Source of the DNA: DAOUJH01 sp965116555
GTDB lineage: Bacteria; Chloroflexota; Dehalococcoidia; Lucifugimonadales; QGNO01
Direction: 5' to 3'
NCBI GenBank assembly: GCA_965116555.1
Contig: OZ220698.1
Span: 372,001 to 436,000, forward strand
DNA: 64,000 nt
Part shown: positions 32,846 through 42,934 of the stretch, in pieces
Layout of the letters: each line of letters starts with the position of its first letter
Position numbering within the stretch: position 1 is the stretch's first letter
Translations under genes and position numbers: made by a program
Notes under the pieces: model-generated
Seen by the model: the letters and a program-made list of their open reading frames with translations, nothing else
The model's database searches: none
What the model was told of the DNA's origin: nothing

Positions 32846-34006
32846 ATGGCAAACGGATTGAGCGAATTCGTAAACGATTCCCAGGCAATGGTTGGTCAAA
32901 GTGCGCCGGACGTGCCCCAAGGGGTGAAGTCCGCGGTCTGGTCATCTATCCAGAACCTGTGCAGCGCTATTGGAGACATCAACCTTCTCTACAACGACGC
33001 TGCTAAGGGCGTGGGTACGGTGTACAACACCCTGATAGCGCCCCCTAGCTTCATCTTCTCCATACGCACTCCTGACTCAGGGGCCGCTTACGAGCGAAAA
33101 GCGTATGGACTGCGCAGGTTCAGCACCAAGGCATCGGCGCAATGGAACGATGTGATCCGCCTGGGCCAGCCGCTGGTTAGCGACCTGAAGGTCACCGCGG
33201 TGCGGGACGGCGGCAAGCTGAGCGGCAGAGACGCCGCCGAGGTGGACTCAGCCGCAACTTACAGTTCCGTCTATGGCGGCACCCTGGCCTCCGCCACCGG
33301 TACGGTATCCCTGGTGCCTTACGAGCCTGGCGAAGCGTTTATAGAAGACAGAGACATCCACGTCTACTCCGACGAGGAGATCAAGAAGCTGGAAGACGAC
33401 CTTGACGCCATGCAGCCCCATAGAGGCCAGGTGCCCCTCTACTGGAGCGAAGTAAGCGAAGGAGACGCGCTCCCTTCCCTGGTCAAGGGCCCAGTCTCCT
33501 ATAACGAGATCTCGTCATGGCGTCTGGCCGAAGCCAAGCCCAGCACCGCTCTCATCGGCGTCACGGCGCACGACTACGTGGTGGATAGGCCGGGCCGGAT
33601 CACCACCAACCCCAGCACTCTGTGGCCTTACTTTGACGTAGAGCAGGCCTACGGAGACATCCTTGCCGTTAAGAGCCTGGGGTTCAAGCTGCCGGTGACC
33701 AGGGGGCTGATGCGCTTTGCCTTGGCAAGCCAGGTGCTGACCAACTGGATGGGCGACCTGGGATTTCTGAGGAGCATGTCACTTGACCTGCCCAACCACT
33801 TCTTCTACGAGGACACTCTGTGGCTTGACGGCCAGGTCACAAGGAAGTTCAAGGAAAACGTGGGTACGGAAGAGTACAACGCCGTCGAGGTCAAGATATC
33901 AGGCCGCAATCAATTGGGAGATACGCTGGTCGACGGTAGTGCAGTGGTCTACCTTCCGGAACGCGGCTTTCTTGTGGGGCTGCCCATTGGCAACCCTTGG
34001 TCATAA
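32846..34006 (+). CDS. MaoC-like double-hotdog protein, short paralog
   Basis: 386 residues. The N-terminal hotdog contains AIGDINLLYND and IAPPSF, matching the FAS1-like/MaoC N-terminal domain. The C-terminal hotdog has YWSEVSEGDALPSL, then LTNWMGDLGFLRSM and LDGQVTRKFKENV. It corresponds to the 454/453/445-residue neighbours but is shorter and lacks their YRDWY tail. Such proteins hydrate enoyl-CoA thioesters in other families, yet the usual GDxNPxH site is replaced here, so activity is uncertain. ATG 32846 follows GGAGG; an upstream TTG was rejected. Confidence 0.8.
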   Translation: MANGLSEFVNDSQAMVGQSAPDVPQGVKSAVWSSIQNLCSAIGDINLLYNDAAKGVGTVYNTLIAPPSFIFSIRTPDSGAAYERKAYGLRRFSTKASAQWNDVIRLGQPLVSDLKVTAVRDGGKLSGRDAAEVDSAATYSSVYGGTLASATGTVSLVPYEPGEAFIEDRDIHVYSDEEIKKLEDDLDAMQPHRGQVPLYWSEVSEGDALPSLVKGPVSYNEISSWRLAEAKPSTALIGVTAHDYVVDRPGRITTNPSTLWPYFDVEQAYGDILAVKSLGFKLPVTRGLMRFALASQVLTNWMGDLGFLRSMSLDLPNHFFYEDTLWLDGQVTRKFKENVGTEEYNAVEVKISGRNQLGDTLVDGSAVVYLPERGFLVGLPIGNPWS

Positions 34007-34042
34007 GCATGGCAATCGTGAAGCGGAAAGGGGAGAGAAACA

Positions 34043-35407
34043 ATGACTACAACAGGTGAAACCTTTGAGGGCTTGGTAGATCAGTTCAGGCAGCTTTCAA
34101 GGGCCCAGATAGACCAAGAGGTGCTAGGTGAGGGTTATCCTCTGGACATGCTGCTGTACCCCGGCACGACCCAGCCTTACGACACGTCGGGGCCTCCTTA
34201 CACCAGTCCGTTCTTCTTGACGGAAGAGGTGGTCAAGGCCTACGCCGCCAGCATCGGGGACAACAATCCACTCTACACCGACCCCGAGTACGCCAAGCAG
34301 GGTCCCTACGGATGCCTCATCGCGCCGGGAACGTCAATGCTGCTCGCCAGAAACGCCATGTGGCACGGCGCTCGACGGGTAGGGGGGTGGCCCATCGCCA
34401 ACTTCCACTCCGGGACTGCCTGGGAATTCTTCGACGTGGTGCGCGTGGGGACAGGATTCAAGGCCTCGTCTACAGGGAAGGAGATAATCGAAAAGCCCGG
34501 AGCCCACGGCAACCTCTTCTTCTTCATCACGGACCTCTTTTACTGGGATATGCGTGGCGACCTCCTTGGGAAATGCTACGGCACTCTCATCATGGTGCCG
34601 CGTGAGGAGATGGGCACCGGCAGGGCAATGTCCGTGGAACGCTTGGGTGAGCGCATGTTGTACGAACGACAACCCGGCCAGTACAACGAAGAGAAGGTTG
34701 AAGAGATCATGGACATGGTGAAGAAGGGAAGGCCCAGGGGCAAAGAGATACGATACTGGGAAGACGTCAACGTGGGCGATAAATTGACGCCCTTTGTGCT
34801 CCCTCCCTGGACTGACCAGGACTACGGCGGTCCCGGCTTGATCCGCAACGGGACGCAGAGGGCCTACGGCTTTGATGCCGGATACAGGATGCGGAAGTAC
34901 ATCAGGCAAGAGGGTGGGGGAGGCGTCACGTACACGCATCCGGTATCGCGCTGGCCATGGAGCCCGGGCGCCGAACACGGCGACGCCCTCATGGCGGCGT
35001 ACCGCGGCCAGTCTCTCCCCTTTGACTGGGGCGGCCAGAGGTCCCAGATACCGCAAGCCTTGATGAGCAACTGGATGGGTGATCACGGCTTCATTCGCCG
35101 CCTCCAGATGGCACTGCGCCGGCCCATGTACTACGGAGACCTTGGCGTTTACAGCGGTGAAGTGACAACCAAGTTCAAAGAAGTGCAGAAGGGTGAACCC
35201 GGCGAGGGCGCTGTCGACGGGGAGCGCACCTACTACGCGGTGGGCATCAAGTACGAGGGACGCAACCACGAAGACCAGGTCTTTGTCCAGGGCACGTCCA
35301 CGGTTTACCTGCCCTCCAGGGAGGGCGGCATGGTGGAACTGCCCATTCCGCACGTGGCCAGACCGCCCGCGGTACCCTACGAGACCTTCTACCGCGACTG
35401 GTACTAG
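34043..35407 (+). CDS. MaoC-like double-hotdog protein, paralog 2
   Basis: 454 residues. The N-terminal hotdog carries YAASIGDNNPLYTDPEYA and IAPGTSML, with tyrosine where hydratases have the catalytic His. The middle has MSVERLGERMLYERQ. The C-terminal hotdog begins YWEDVNVGDKLTPFVL and contains SNWMGDHGFIRR, PMYYGDLGVYSGEV and VQGTSTVYLPSREGG; the protein ends YRDWY. Closely related to the next gene and to 57631-58968. Possibly a dehydratase or thioester-binding protein in acyl-CoA catabolism. A GGGGAG site precedes the ATG. Confidence 0.82.
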   Translation: MTTTGETFEGLVDQFRQLSRAQIDQEVLGEGYPLDMLLYPGTTQPYDTSGPPYTSPFFLTEEVVKAYAASIGDNNPLYTDPEYAKQGPYGCLIAPGTSMLLARNAMWHGARRVGGWPIANFHSGTAWEFFDVVRVGTGFKASSTGKEIIEKPGAHGNLFFFITDLFYWDMRGDLLGKCYGTLIMVPREEMGTGRAMSVERLGERMLYERQPGQYNEEKVEEIMDMVKKGRPRGKEIRYWEDVNVGDKLTPFVLPPWTDQDYGGPGLIRNGTQRAYGFDAGYRMRKYIRQEGGGGVTYTHPVSRWPWSPGAEHGDALMAAYRGQSLPFDWGGQRSQIPQALMSNWMGDHGFIRRLQMALRRPMYYGDLGVYSGEVTTKFKEVQKGEPGEGAVDGERTYYAVGIKYEGRNHEDQVFVQGTSTVYLPSREGGMVELPIPHVARPPAVPYETFYRDWY

Positions 35408-35536
35408 AACCGGCCTCGATTGCTTCTCCAACGGTAGGATTGGGAGCGGACGGTGAATCGTCCATCCATGTTGCGTGCCACACGGCTTTTCCCAGTTGGA
35501 GGATAGCTTACGCTCGGAGAAAAGGGGGAGGAACTA

Positions 35537-36898
35537 ATGGTAACCCAGACTTTCGAAGAGGCCATTGCCGAGTATATCGAACGGTGCAAGGAGGCTCTTG
35601 GAAAAGAGCGGGATGAATATAGGCCTCCCGGCCCGGGGACTCCGTTTCCCTGGTCATCCCCGTATGAAGCGGCAATAAAATTCGATTCCCGGACAATCCG
35701 CAACTACACGCTGGCTCACGGCGATGACAACCCCCTGTTCATCGACCCGGAGTATGGCAAGAGGACGCGCTACGGCTCCCAAATAGTCCCTAACCCGGCC
35801 CTCATTCTGGTAAGAGGCGCCGGCGGCCAGGGACCAAACAGACCCCAGGGATACCCGGTAGGCGATTTCTTTTCCGGAGTCGCCTGGGACTACTACGACG
35901 TTGTCAGACTGGGTACCGCTCGCGTCAAGAACACCAAGACCACCACGGAGTTCTTTGAAAAGCAGGGCTCAAGAGGGCGCTTGCTCTTCCTCATCGCGGA
36001 GAACCGTTATTGGGATGCCCACGCAGATTTGATAGCAATGTGCTACGGCACGCTTATTCTAGTCCCAATCGAAGCTATGGGCGGCGGTCGCGCCATGCCG
36101 GTGGAGCGCTTGGGAGAGCAGTTGATGTATGAACGTCAGGCATCCCAGTACAACCGTGAGCAGGTAGACGAATGGCTCGCGGCGATGAACCGGCCTCAGC
36201 GGCGCGGCGCGAATACGCTCTACTGGGAAGACGTCCAGGTGGGAGACAAACTGGGGCCTCTGGTCCATCCGCCGTTCACTCTCCTGGACCAGATCTCAGG
36301 CGGCGTGGCCTCCTCCGCCACGCAAGGACCCAGGCAGTACGAGGAGGGTGAGGACCTGACCTATGAGGGCCTCCAATTTGAGGGCGTATACCATCAGAAC
36401 CGGAAGAGACCCGGAGGAGCGGGCACGCACCCCATTACTCGCTGGCCTTGGGGCCCCCGTGATGAGCACCCCGATGCCGTAACCGCCCCGTTCCGCGGAC
36501 AGCCTTTGCCCTTTGATGCGGGGGTCAGGCGCACCCAAGCGGCCAGCAGAATGCTTTCGGACTGGATGGGTGACGATGGCTTCATCCGGCGCTACCAGAC
36601 CGCCCTACGCAAACCGCTGTATTACGGAGACACCACCGTGTATACGGGAGAAGTAATGAAAAAGTCCAAAGAGGTGCAAGAGGGCGACGCCGAGCCTGGA
36701 GGCCAGCCCGGTAAGGCCGAGTACAACGTTGTGGGGATCAAACTGCAAGGCTCCAATCAACTGGGAGAGATCCAGATGCAGGGCACTGCGGCCATATATC
36801 TCCCCTCGCGAGAAGGTGGGCCGGTTGAGTTGCCCGTGCCTCATCCTGGGAATCCCCCGTACGTGCCTTATGAGACCTTCTACCGTGACTGGTATTGA
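35537..36898 (+). CDS. MaoC-like double-hotdog protein, paralog 3
   Basis: 453 residues, aligned end to end with its upstream neighbour: AHGDDNPLFIDPEYG in the first hotdog, YWEDVQVGDKLGPLVHPP starting the second, SDWMGDDGFIRRYQ, PLYYGDTTVYTGEV and the same YETFYRDWY end. Phenylalanine replaces the expected catalytic histidine. It has its own GGGGGAGG ribosome site and a 129-base spacer from the previous gene, so it may be transcribed separately. Three adjacent copies plus one at 57.6-59 kb suggest different thioester substrates. Confidence 0.82.
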   Translation: MVTQTFEEAIAEYIERCKEALGKERDEYRPPGPGTPFPWSSPYEAAIKFDSRTIRNYTLAHGDDNPLFIDPEYGKRTRYGSQIVPNPALILVRGAGGQGPNRPQGYPVGDFFSGVAWDYYDVVRLGTARVKNTKTTTEFFEKQGSRGRLLFLIAENRYWDAHADLIAMCYGTLILVPIEAMGGGRAMPVERLGEQLMYERQASQYNREQVDEWLAAMNRPQRRGANTLYWEDVQVGDKLGPLVHPPFTLLDQISGGVASSATQGPRQYEEGEDLTYEGLQFEGVYHQNRKRPGGAGTHPITRWPWGPRDEHPDAVTAPFRGQPLPFDAGVRRTQAASRMLSDWMGDDGFIRRYQTALRKPLYYGDTTVYTGEVMKKSKEVQEGDAEPGGQPGKAEYNVVGIKLQGSNQLGEIQMQGTAAIYLPSREGGPVELPVPHPGNPPYVPYETFYRDWY

Positions 36899-36949
36899 GC
36901 GGCGGCTCGTTAGACCCTGAGCAAACCCCGCTGCGACGGCGCGACCGGG

Positions 36950-38749
36950 CTACCAGCCGAAGGCGTAAGCGGTGTTCCCCTTGGGCGACGCGGCGCCTGA
37001 GATTGTGCCCCGCTCCTTGTCAAACCGGATTGCCATCACCCTTCCATTGGTCCAGTCTCCCGATATCTCTATCTGGTGGCCTCGACTTTCCAGCTCTGCG
37101 ATAACCTCCGGGGGAATGCGGCCTTCTGCGATGACCTTTGCGGGGTACGCCGGCCTGGGATAGAAGGAAGACGGGAAATGGTTGGAGTGCACGGTGGGTG
37201 CATCCAACGCCTCTTGTAGATTCATACCGAATTCCACGTAGTTCATGAAGAATTGCAGCGTCCACTGGTCTTGTGCGTCTCCGCCCGGCGTGCCAAACAC
37301 CATGAACGGGTCTCCCCCCCTGGTTACCAGGGATGGCGTCAGCGTTGCCCTGGGACGCTTGCGTGGAGCCAGTGCGTTGGGCCGCTCCGGGTTCAGGTAG
37401 AACATCTGCCCCCTGGTGCCTAGCGGAAATCCCAGTCCCTTGATCACGGGGGAAGAACGTAGCCATCCGCCGCTTGGTGTGGCGCTGACCATATTCCCTT
37501 CGTGGTCAACCGCATCCAGGTGTGTCGTGTCGTTTATGTGTCCGTCGCTCGGTGCGGACTGGTGCGCTTCAACAACCGGCAGGCCAAGCGCTCTTCTGTT
37601 GTCCAGGGCTACGTCCAGAAGATCGTAGGGGAGACTCCCCCGGCCAACGCCTCCGGCGACAAGCTCCGTGGAGGCCTGAGCGCCGACAAGCTCTTGTCTT
37701 GCCGCGGCGTACCTCTCCGAAAGAAGCTCGGCTACGGGCACTTCATCAAACAGCGGGTCGCCGTAGTAGGCTTCCCGGTCGGCGAACGCCAGTTTCGCAG
37801 ACTCTATCCAGGTATGCAGGTAGTCGGCGGAGTTGTGGCCCATGGCCTTGATATCGAATCCGTTCAATATTGCCAGCGTCTGAAGGAAGACCAGTCCCTG
37901 CGTCCAGGGAGGGCATTTGTGTACGTCAAGCCCTCGGAAGTTATAGGTCACCGGGTCCTCTACTTGTGCCTGCCACTCAGCCATGTCCTCGTAGGACAAC
38001 AGTCCCCTATGCGACTTGCCGCTGTCGTCTTCCACCGGGTTCTCACTGATGAACTTGACAATGCGTTCCGCAATCTCTCCCTTATAGAAGGCGTCACGCG
38101 CTGCCTCTAAGCCCTTCGTACGGCCCTTAAGTTGGGCCTCCTTTTCGGCACGGACCATTGTCTTGAGCACGTTGGCCCAGTCCTGATTGCGGATTACATC
38201 CCCCAGCTCAGGGGCTCGGCCAAGGGGCCAGTAAATCTCACCGGTTGTCGGGTAAAGCTCACCTAATCTATCGGAGTACTCGGCAAGCCTGGTCTGCAGG
38301 TTAGGGTAGAGGACGAATCCATCCTCGGCCAGCTCAATCGCGGGTTGCAGCACCTGGGCAAACGACATGGTGCCCCACCTAGCTAAGGCGACAGCCCACG
38401 TGTCCACTACTGCGGGCACGCAGGCGGGCAGATACCCGTCTCCGGGGATGAGGTCAATGCCGTTGTCACGGCACCAGTCGATGGTGAAAGCTTCTGGCGA
38501 CCATCCCATGCCGCTGATGGCGTACGTTTTGCCTTCACGCGCCGAGTAGATCAGCGTGGGCACTTCGCCGCCGATACCGCAGCTGGCCGGCTCCACTATG
38601 TTCAGGCAAAAACACATGGCCGCCGCCGCGTCGATGGCATTGCCGCCTTGCTCCATGATGCGGAAGCCTGCGGCCGTGGCGAGATAGTGCCCTGAGGTTA
38701 CCACTCCTCGCGTCCCCATAATCACCGGTCGAGTCGTGAAAGTCCTCAT
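36950..38749 (-). CDS. Gamma-glutamyltranspeptidase family protein
   Basis: 599 residues. The Ntn-hydrolase fold is self-cleaving: the catalytic threonine lies in NDTTHLDAVDHEGNMVS, and the oxyanion/substrate region in GTPGGDAQDQW. The large subunit has GGNAIDAAAAM and GIGGEVPTLIY. No signal peptide is evident, so it may act in the cytoplasm, unlike periplasmic glutathione-degrading GGTs. Possible roles are hydrolysis of glutathione or another gamma-glutamyl or acyl amide compound. GGGAGG precedes the ATG. Confidence 0.88.
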   Translation of the reverse strand: MRTFTTRPVIMGTRGVVTSGHYLATAAGFRIMEQGGNAIDAAAAMCFCLNIVEPASCGIGGEVPTLIYSAREGKTYAISGMGWSPEAFTIDWCRDNGIDLIPGDGYLPACVPAVVDTWAVALARWGTMSFAQVLQPAIELAEDGFVLYPNLQTRLAEYSDRLGELYPTTGEIYWPLGRAPELGDVIRNQDWANVLKTMVRAEKEAQLKGRTKGLEAARDAFYKGEIAERIVKFISENPVEDDSGKSHRGLLSYEDMAEWQAQVEDPVTYNFRGLDVHKCPPWTQGLVFLQTLAILNGFDIKAMGHNSADYLHTWIESAKLAFADREAYYGDPLFDEVPVAELLSERYAAARQELVGAQASTELVAGGVGRGSLPYDLLDVALDNRRALGLPVVEAHQSAPSDGHINDTTHLDAVDHEGNMVSATPSGGWLRSSPVIKGLGFPLGTRGQMFYLNPERPNALAPRKRPRATLTPSLVTRGGDPFMVFGTPGGDAQDQWTLQFFMNYVEFGMNLQEALDAPTVHSNHFPSSFYPRPAYPAKVIAEGRIPPEVIAELESRGHQIEISGDWTNGRVMAIRFDKERGTISGAASPKGNTAYAFGW

Positions 38750-38858
38750 AGCTCCCTCCCTGGCCTAACTCCATGCTTTGTGCATAGCCACCGTACTCAT
38801 GGAACCTTACCAGAGGCGGACAGGGCGGCCAATACCTACCTGCTTGTAGCGTGATTCA

Positions 38859-38904
38859 GCCGCTAGTCGGCGGTAAACTCGTCACCACCTCACCGACTAG
38901 CGGC
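38859..38904. terminator. 12-bp inverted repeat between same-strand genes
   Basis: GCCGCTAGTCGG (38859-38870) and CCGACTAGCGGC (38893-38904) are perfectly complementary across a 22-base loop. It follows the stop of the secreted protein on the minus strand and precedes the transpeptidase gene, so it may end the former's transcript. No T run follows. Confidence 0.45.
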
Positions 38905-38936
38905 AGAGTCTTCCTACTTAGTGGTTGCCATCCAAG

Positions 38937-39743
38937 TCATTGCCTGTCGTCGAAGGGCGAGCCGTCTACGAGGTCGTAGCGGTACTGCCTTCTTCCGTCC
39001 TGGAAGTGCGCGGTAATCAGATAGAGGTGCATCTCAACCTCGCTGGCAAGCAGATCATGGGTACCGTCATACACCTGCTGCTGCGTCAGCCGGTCAGTTG
39101 CGCTCTGTGGGTTGTCCGCGTGTGCTTCGGTCTGGCTTCCAGGGATTTTAAACGCCTGCACAGGGACGTCGTGCTTGCGTCCCGGCGCCTGCAGGGAGCC
39201 GCTCCAAGAGGTGGCTGTCCAGTTGTTTTCCAACAGCTCTATAGAAGTCGGCGCACCGAGCGGGTCTTCTCGGACATTGGAGATGCCTGTGCAGGCCCAA
39301 GCCCATCTGGTTGCTTCTCCCATGTCGTTTCTCTCCGTCGCCCATGGCCAGCAGCTGTTGACGTCGGGTCTGGTGTAGTCGCTTGTACTAACGGGGCTGC
39401 CGTCGTCATCACGTTTGAAGTCATAGCGGTACAGGAACCGGAGCCGTTGGATGGTGTACCGGTCAACATTGCTGTATCTATCGGCCCATTCACTCCAGTT
39501 GATGTGGTATCCGCCGTCAGGAAGGGTGGTCTTGACCGAGAAAGAGTTGCTTGTGCAAAGCACCGCGCGTCCCGCAGCCAGCTCCTCATTGCACTCGCTC
39601 ATAGTTGCCGGGCCATCGCCGTTAGCCTGACCCTGTGCCGATGACGGCGACTGCGCAAATAGCACAAACATGATCGAGATTGCGAGAATTAGGAGTATCG
39701 TGCCTATGCGGTATTTCAAAGTGATCAGTTTCATGCAGGACAT
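38937..39743 (-). CDS. Secreted protein of unknown function
   Basis: 268 residues. A typical signal peptide (hydrophobic IGTILLILAISIMFVLFA, cleavage near SSAQG) leads into a soluble domain with several cysteines (SECNEEL, AVLCTSN, NSCWPW, WACTG) that could form disulphides, tryptophan-rich strands and a charged end. No family was recognised. ATG 39743 has GGAGGA 7 bases upstream. It diverges from the membrane regulator at 39953, so the two may be functionally linked. Confidence 0.65.
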   Translation of the reverse strand: MSCMKLITLKYRIGTILLILAISIMFVLFAQSPSSAQGQANGDGPATMSECNEELAAGRAVLCTSNSFSVKTTLPDGGYHINWSEWADRYSNVDRYTIQRLRFLYRYDFKRDDDGSPVSTSDYTRPDVNSCWPWATERNDMGEATRWAWACTGISNVREDPLGAPTSIELLENNWTATSWSGSLQAPGRKHDVPVQAFKIPGSQTEAHADNPQSATDRLTQQQVYDGTHDLLASEVEMHLYLITAHFQDGRRQYRYDLVDGSPFDDRQ

Positions 39744-39900
39744 ATGTCATTCCTCCTATGTGTGTTCTTCAAGCTTCCGGCTGAGTCCTTCAGAATGCTG
39801 GCGATTCCGACGAGGCCACTCCGTTCGTACTTGTGCCAATCACGTTCCTTCCAACCGTGACAGCCAACGACTACTATCTATCGCGTTCTGCTACCAAGTC

Positions 39901-39952
39901 TGTACATGGGAATTTTTTGACACCGCAAACATGACTTGTACATAATTAATTT
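39901..39952 (+). promoter_or_regulatory. Promoter and candidate operator of the membrane regulator
   Basis: TTGACA (39917-39922) and CATAAT (39941-39946) are spaced 18 bases apart. The -10 ends 6 bases before the ATG at 39953, giving a leaderless transcript. TGTACAT occurs at 39901-39907 and 39937-39943, 36 bases apart, on either side of the -35; a dimeric repressor could bind both. Confidence 0.5.
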
Positions 39953-41260
39953 ATGACCGGACGTAATGTGCAGCATTCCAGAGCGGTCCAGGTGGGTTTC
40001 ATGATGCGGTCATACCGCGAATCCTTCCCTGCGGGTGACGGCCGGAGAGGACTGACGCAGGAAGCCCTGTTGGAGCGCATGGGGTCGGTGGACAGTGAGT
40101 ACGCGGAGCGCTACAGCCACGCGACGGTCTCACGATGGGAATCGGGAGTCACCCGGCCCACTCTGCAGCGGCTGAGGGTATTCGGCAAAGCCCTCAATTT
40201 GTCACGGGTAGAGGTAGCCGGTCTTATATTGTTGGCCGGGCTTGCAGTCGACTTCCAAACGGCGATGCGCTACGTCACCGATAGCGGCGACGGCGAGGCC
40301 ACTGACCACCGGGTAGTTCCGGACCGGAAATTTGCCTTCGGTATTCCAGACCGTGTGAGAGATTCGTCATTCCTCGCGATAGCAATCCGCTTCTGGTTTC
40401 TCAGGGTCCTGCCGCTTGGGATATGCATAATTGGTGGGTATGTGTTGTCGTTATACGGCTGGAACAACGATTGGATGCCTACGGCGTACGTCGCATTCGC
40501 AACGAGTCTCGTGCTGGCGCAAGGGTTCCTGCTGCCGGACCGCGCCGCCGGCATCAGGGAGTTCTTTTGGGTCTCACTTTTCTTTCTCTTGACCACGCCC
40601 TTGCTGCAGTTCGCCCCCATACGCATGGACCACTACAACTTCTATAGAATTGGGGACTTTGCCGGCACCCAAATACCCTACATGCTGGCCCTCCTCGTCA
40701 ACCTGCTGATCGCATCTACGGCAGGACTAATGTTTCAGTTGCTATGGAGGCAACACGCAGGCGATACCTGGAGGAATTCTCCGCTCCGGCGGGCTGCCTG
40801 GGCTATACTCCCACCGGTGTTCTTTGTGCACACTGTCATAGTTGTCATCACTAACATTTCGGTATCCATCCAACTGGCGGTCCTATTGCCGGTGACAGGC
40901 GCTATCTTCACCGGGTTGTTGGTCTTGCGCGACCCTGAATTCAATCCCAGCGAACGAGACCGACTGTACCTGCTCTCGACAGTGTCGGTAGCGGCGATGC
41001 TCTCGACAACTGTGGGACTGGCCGCAATCCTGTTGATTTACTCATCGCCGGACTTGCCGAGTGTGCTACCCGACCACAACCTGCTGCGTTCCTGGGAGAT
41101 TGATTTCGCACAGTTGGGCTTTACTCGAGAAGAGGCGTTGGACAGGCTAAACGTGGGATACGTGTGGCACGCAATGTGGGTCTTTGTTTACATGTTCTTC
41201 ATTTTGGGCGGCAGACTTATTGTAGCCGTCTACCGAATCAACAGCGGTAGAGAGCACTGA
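39953..41260 (+). CDS. Membrane-bound XRE-family regulator
   Basis: 435 residues. The N-terminal 90 residues are an XRE-type helix-turn-helix (LTQEALLERM...YSHATVSRWESGVTRPTLQRL). A linker is followed by about seven or eight membrane helices (starting near FWFLRVLPLGICIIGGYVL) to the C-terminus. Combining a DNA-binding head with a membrane sensor suggests a regulator that responds to an envelope or lipid signal. No ribosome site precedes the ATG. It is divergent from the secreted protein and may control it and itself. Confidence 0.8.
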   Translation: MTGRNVQHSRAVQVGFMMRSYRESFPAGDGRRGLTQEALLERMGSVDSEYAERYSHATVSRWESGVTRPTLQRLRVFGKALNLSRVEVAGLILLAGLAVDFQTAMRYVTDSGDGEATDHRVVPDRKFAFGIPDRVRDSSFLAIAIRFWFLRVLPLGICIIGGYVLSLYGWNNDWMPTAYVAFATSLVLAQGFLLPDRAAGIREFFWVSLFFLLTTPLLQFAPIRMDHYNFYRIGDFAGTQIPYMLALLVNLLIASTAGLMFQLLWRQHAGDTWRNSPLRRAAWAILPPVFFVHTVIVVITNISVSIQLAVLLPVTGAIFTGLLVLRDPEFNPSERDRLYLLSTVSVAAMLSTTVGLAAILLIYSSPDLPSVLPDHNLLRSWEIDFAQLGFTREEALDRLNVGYVWHAMWVFVYMFFILGGRLIVAVYRINSGREH

Positions 41261-41422
41261 CGAACACGGAAGTGGCAGTCCGCCCGCGGTGCGCAACTGT
41301 CATAGAGGTACGTCCCTTCGCGTCCCGCTCGCATGCGGCTAGGATGGCGAATCATCTCCTGAACGGCAATGTGTTAAATTGAGGCAGAGATTCGGTTTGC
41401 CTCCTTGTCGTGAGGGAAGAAC

Positions 41423-42736
41423 TTGAGAGCAGATAGGACTCAAGCAGAACGCGTCCCGCGGGTCCACTATGGATGGTGGATGGCCACTATCGGAATCGTG
41501 GTCAACGGATTCGGGTCGATGCGTCAAGCCACAGTGCCGATCTTCTTCCTGCCGGTGTCCCAAGAGCTGGGTGTTAGTAGAGCCGCTCTTTCCTTTATCT
41601 TCTCAATAGCGCGCCTAGAGGGTGGCATAGAAGCACCTTTAGCCGGATGGGCTATAGACCGCTTTGGGCCAAGGCTCCCTACGGTAATAGGCATCACTGT
41701 GGGAAGCCTTGGATTCATTCTGTTGGCTACGGCCCAGAGCTACTGGGCGTATGCCCTCATCTACCTTCTATTGATCTCTCCTTCTTCCAACATAGCTGGC
41801 GCCCATGCCATGCATGCAGTCGCCAACCTCTGGTTCGTTCGTTACCGGACCAGGGTGCTCAGTTTCTTCTCGGCCTCAATACGTTTGGGAACCGCCGTTT
41901 CTACCCCCATTATTACGTTCATAGTCCTGAACCATGGCTGGAGAGATGGCGCTGTCTTCGCGGCGCTGGTTACTCTAATAGTCACGCTTCCTGCCGCAAT
42001 GTTCATACGTAGAACACCGGAGTCCATGGGGCTGTTGCCGGACGGCGGGCATATTGGAGAGGCGTCGAGCGAGCAAGGCCATTCCAAGGCTGAAACGACA
42101 GCAACCAGGGAGCTGCCGGTAGACTTCACGTTCAAAGAGGCGTTACATACCCCAGCCTATTGGATCATAGCTTTCAGCACTATGGTCAGACTTTCCCTGA
42201 ATCAGGGGGTCCGGGTACACATTATAGCTATCTTTGTCTGGAAGGGCTTGGGTGAGCAAGCAGGCGCCAACCTTCTGGCGGTGATGGCTTTCACGGCAGT
42301 TCCATTGATATTGATGTTTGGCTGGCTTGGAGATCGATTTAACAAGGCGCCGTTACTGCTCCTTGGGCACGTGGGAACAGTTGCAGCTATGCTGGTTGTA
42401 GTCAATTTCAGCGGCATCTTTCCTCTGCTTGTTTTTGCTTTGCTAATGGCCCTGGGAGAAAGCACGGCGCCGGTAAACCATTCCATAATAGGGGAGTACT
42501 TCGGCCGCAAGGCATTCGCCACTCTGAACGGTCTTCTCCAAACCGTGGCCATGGTTGGACTTCTCACGCCTGTATTTGCCGGATGGGTCTTCGATGAGAC
42601 GGACAGCTACGCAAACGCTCTTCTCACATTCGCCGCGATAGCTGGTATTGCAATTGTGGCTACCTTTTTTCTTAGAAGACCTCATTTGCCTAGAGCGTCC
42701 GCTTCCCCAGAAACTGATGGCGCAGCGAACTCATGA
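41423..42736 (+). CDS. Major facilitator superfamily transporter
   Basis: 437 residues, 12 predicted helices. It opens with VHYGWWMATIGIVVNGFG, typical of OxlT/monocarboxylate-like MFS members, and has APLAGWAIDRFGPRLP between helices 2 and 3, and a charged central loop (EASSEQGHSKAETTATRE). It would export or exchange an organic acid or similar compound. Start is probably the TTG at 41423 after GAGGGAAGAAC; no better ATG precedes the first helix. Confidence 0.82.
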   Translation: MRADRTQAERVPRVHYGWWMATIGIVVNGFGSMRQATVPIFFLPVSQELGVSRAALSFIFSIARLEGGIEAPLAGWAIDRFGPRLPTVIGITVGSLGFILLATAQSYWAYALIYLLLISPSSNIAGAHAMHAVANLWFVRYRTRVLSFFSASIRLGTAVSTPIITFIVLNHGWRDGAVFAALVTLIVTLPAAMFIRRTPESMGLLPDGGHIGEASSEQGHSKAETTATRELPVDFTFKEALHTPAYWIIAFSTMVRLSLNQGVRVHIIAIFVWKGLGEQAGANLLAVMAFTAVPLILMFGWLGDRFNKAPLLLLGHVGTVAAMLVVVNFSGIFPLLVFALLMALGESTAPVNHSIIGEYFGRKAFATLNGLLQTVAMVGLLTPVFAGWVFDETDSYANALLTFAAIAGIAIVATFFLRRPHLPRASASPETDGAANS

Positions 42737-42934
42737 CAAGTTCGTGGCTCTCCGATTGGGCGCAACCAGGGCTGCGGTGCTCAATGCAATCGCGCGATGT
42801 AGTGTGGTTGCAAAGGCGCCGCTTCTGGTAAAAAAGCTTCTCACGGTTGACTATTGAGACTGCCGTATGGCAGGTGTGCCACAACTCTAGTAAAGTTGCA
42901 CCATACACAACACATTGGCGAAAGGAGAGGCTAA

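Noticed and set aside
42737..42934. Possible small gene between MFS transporter and katG
   Set aside because: The short frames have no conserved pattern or ribosome site.
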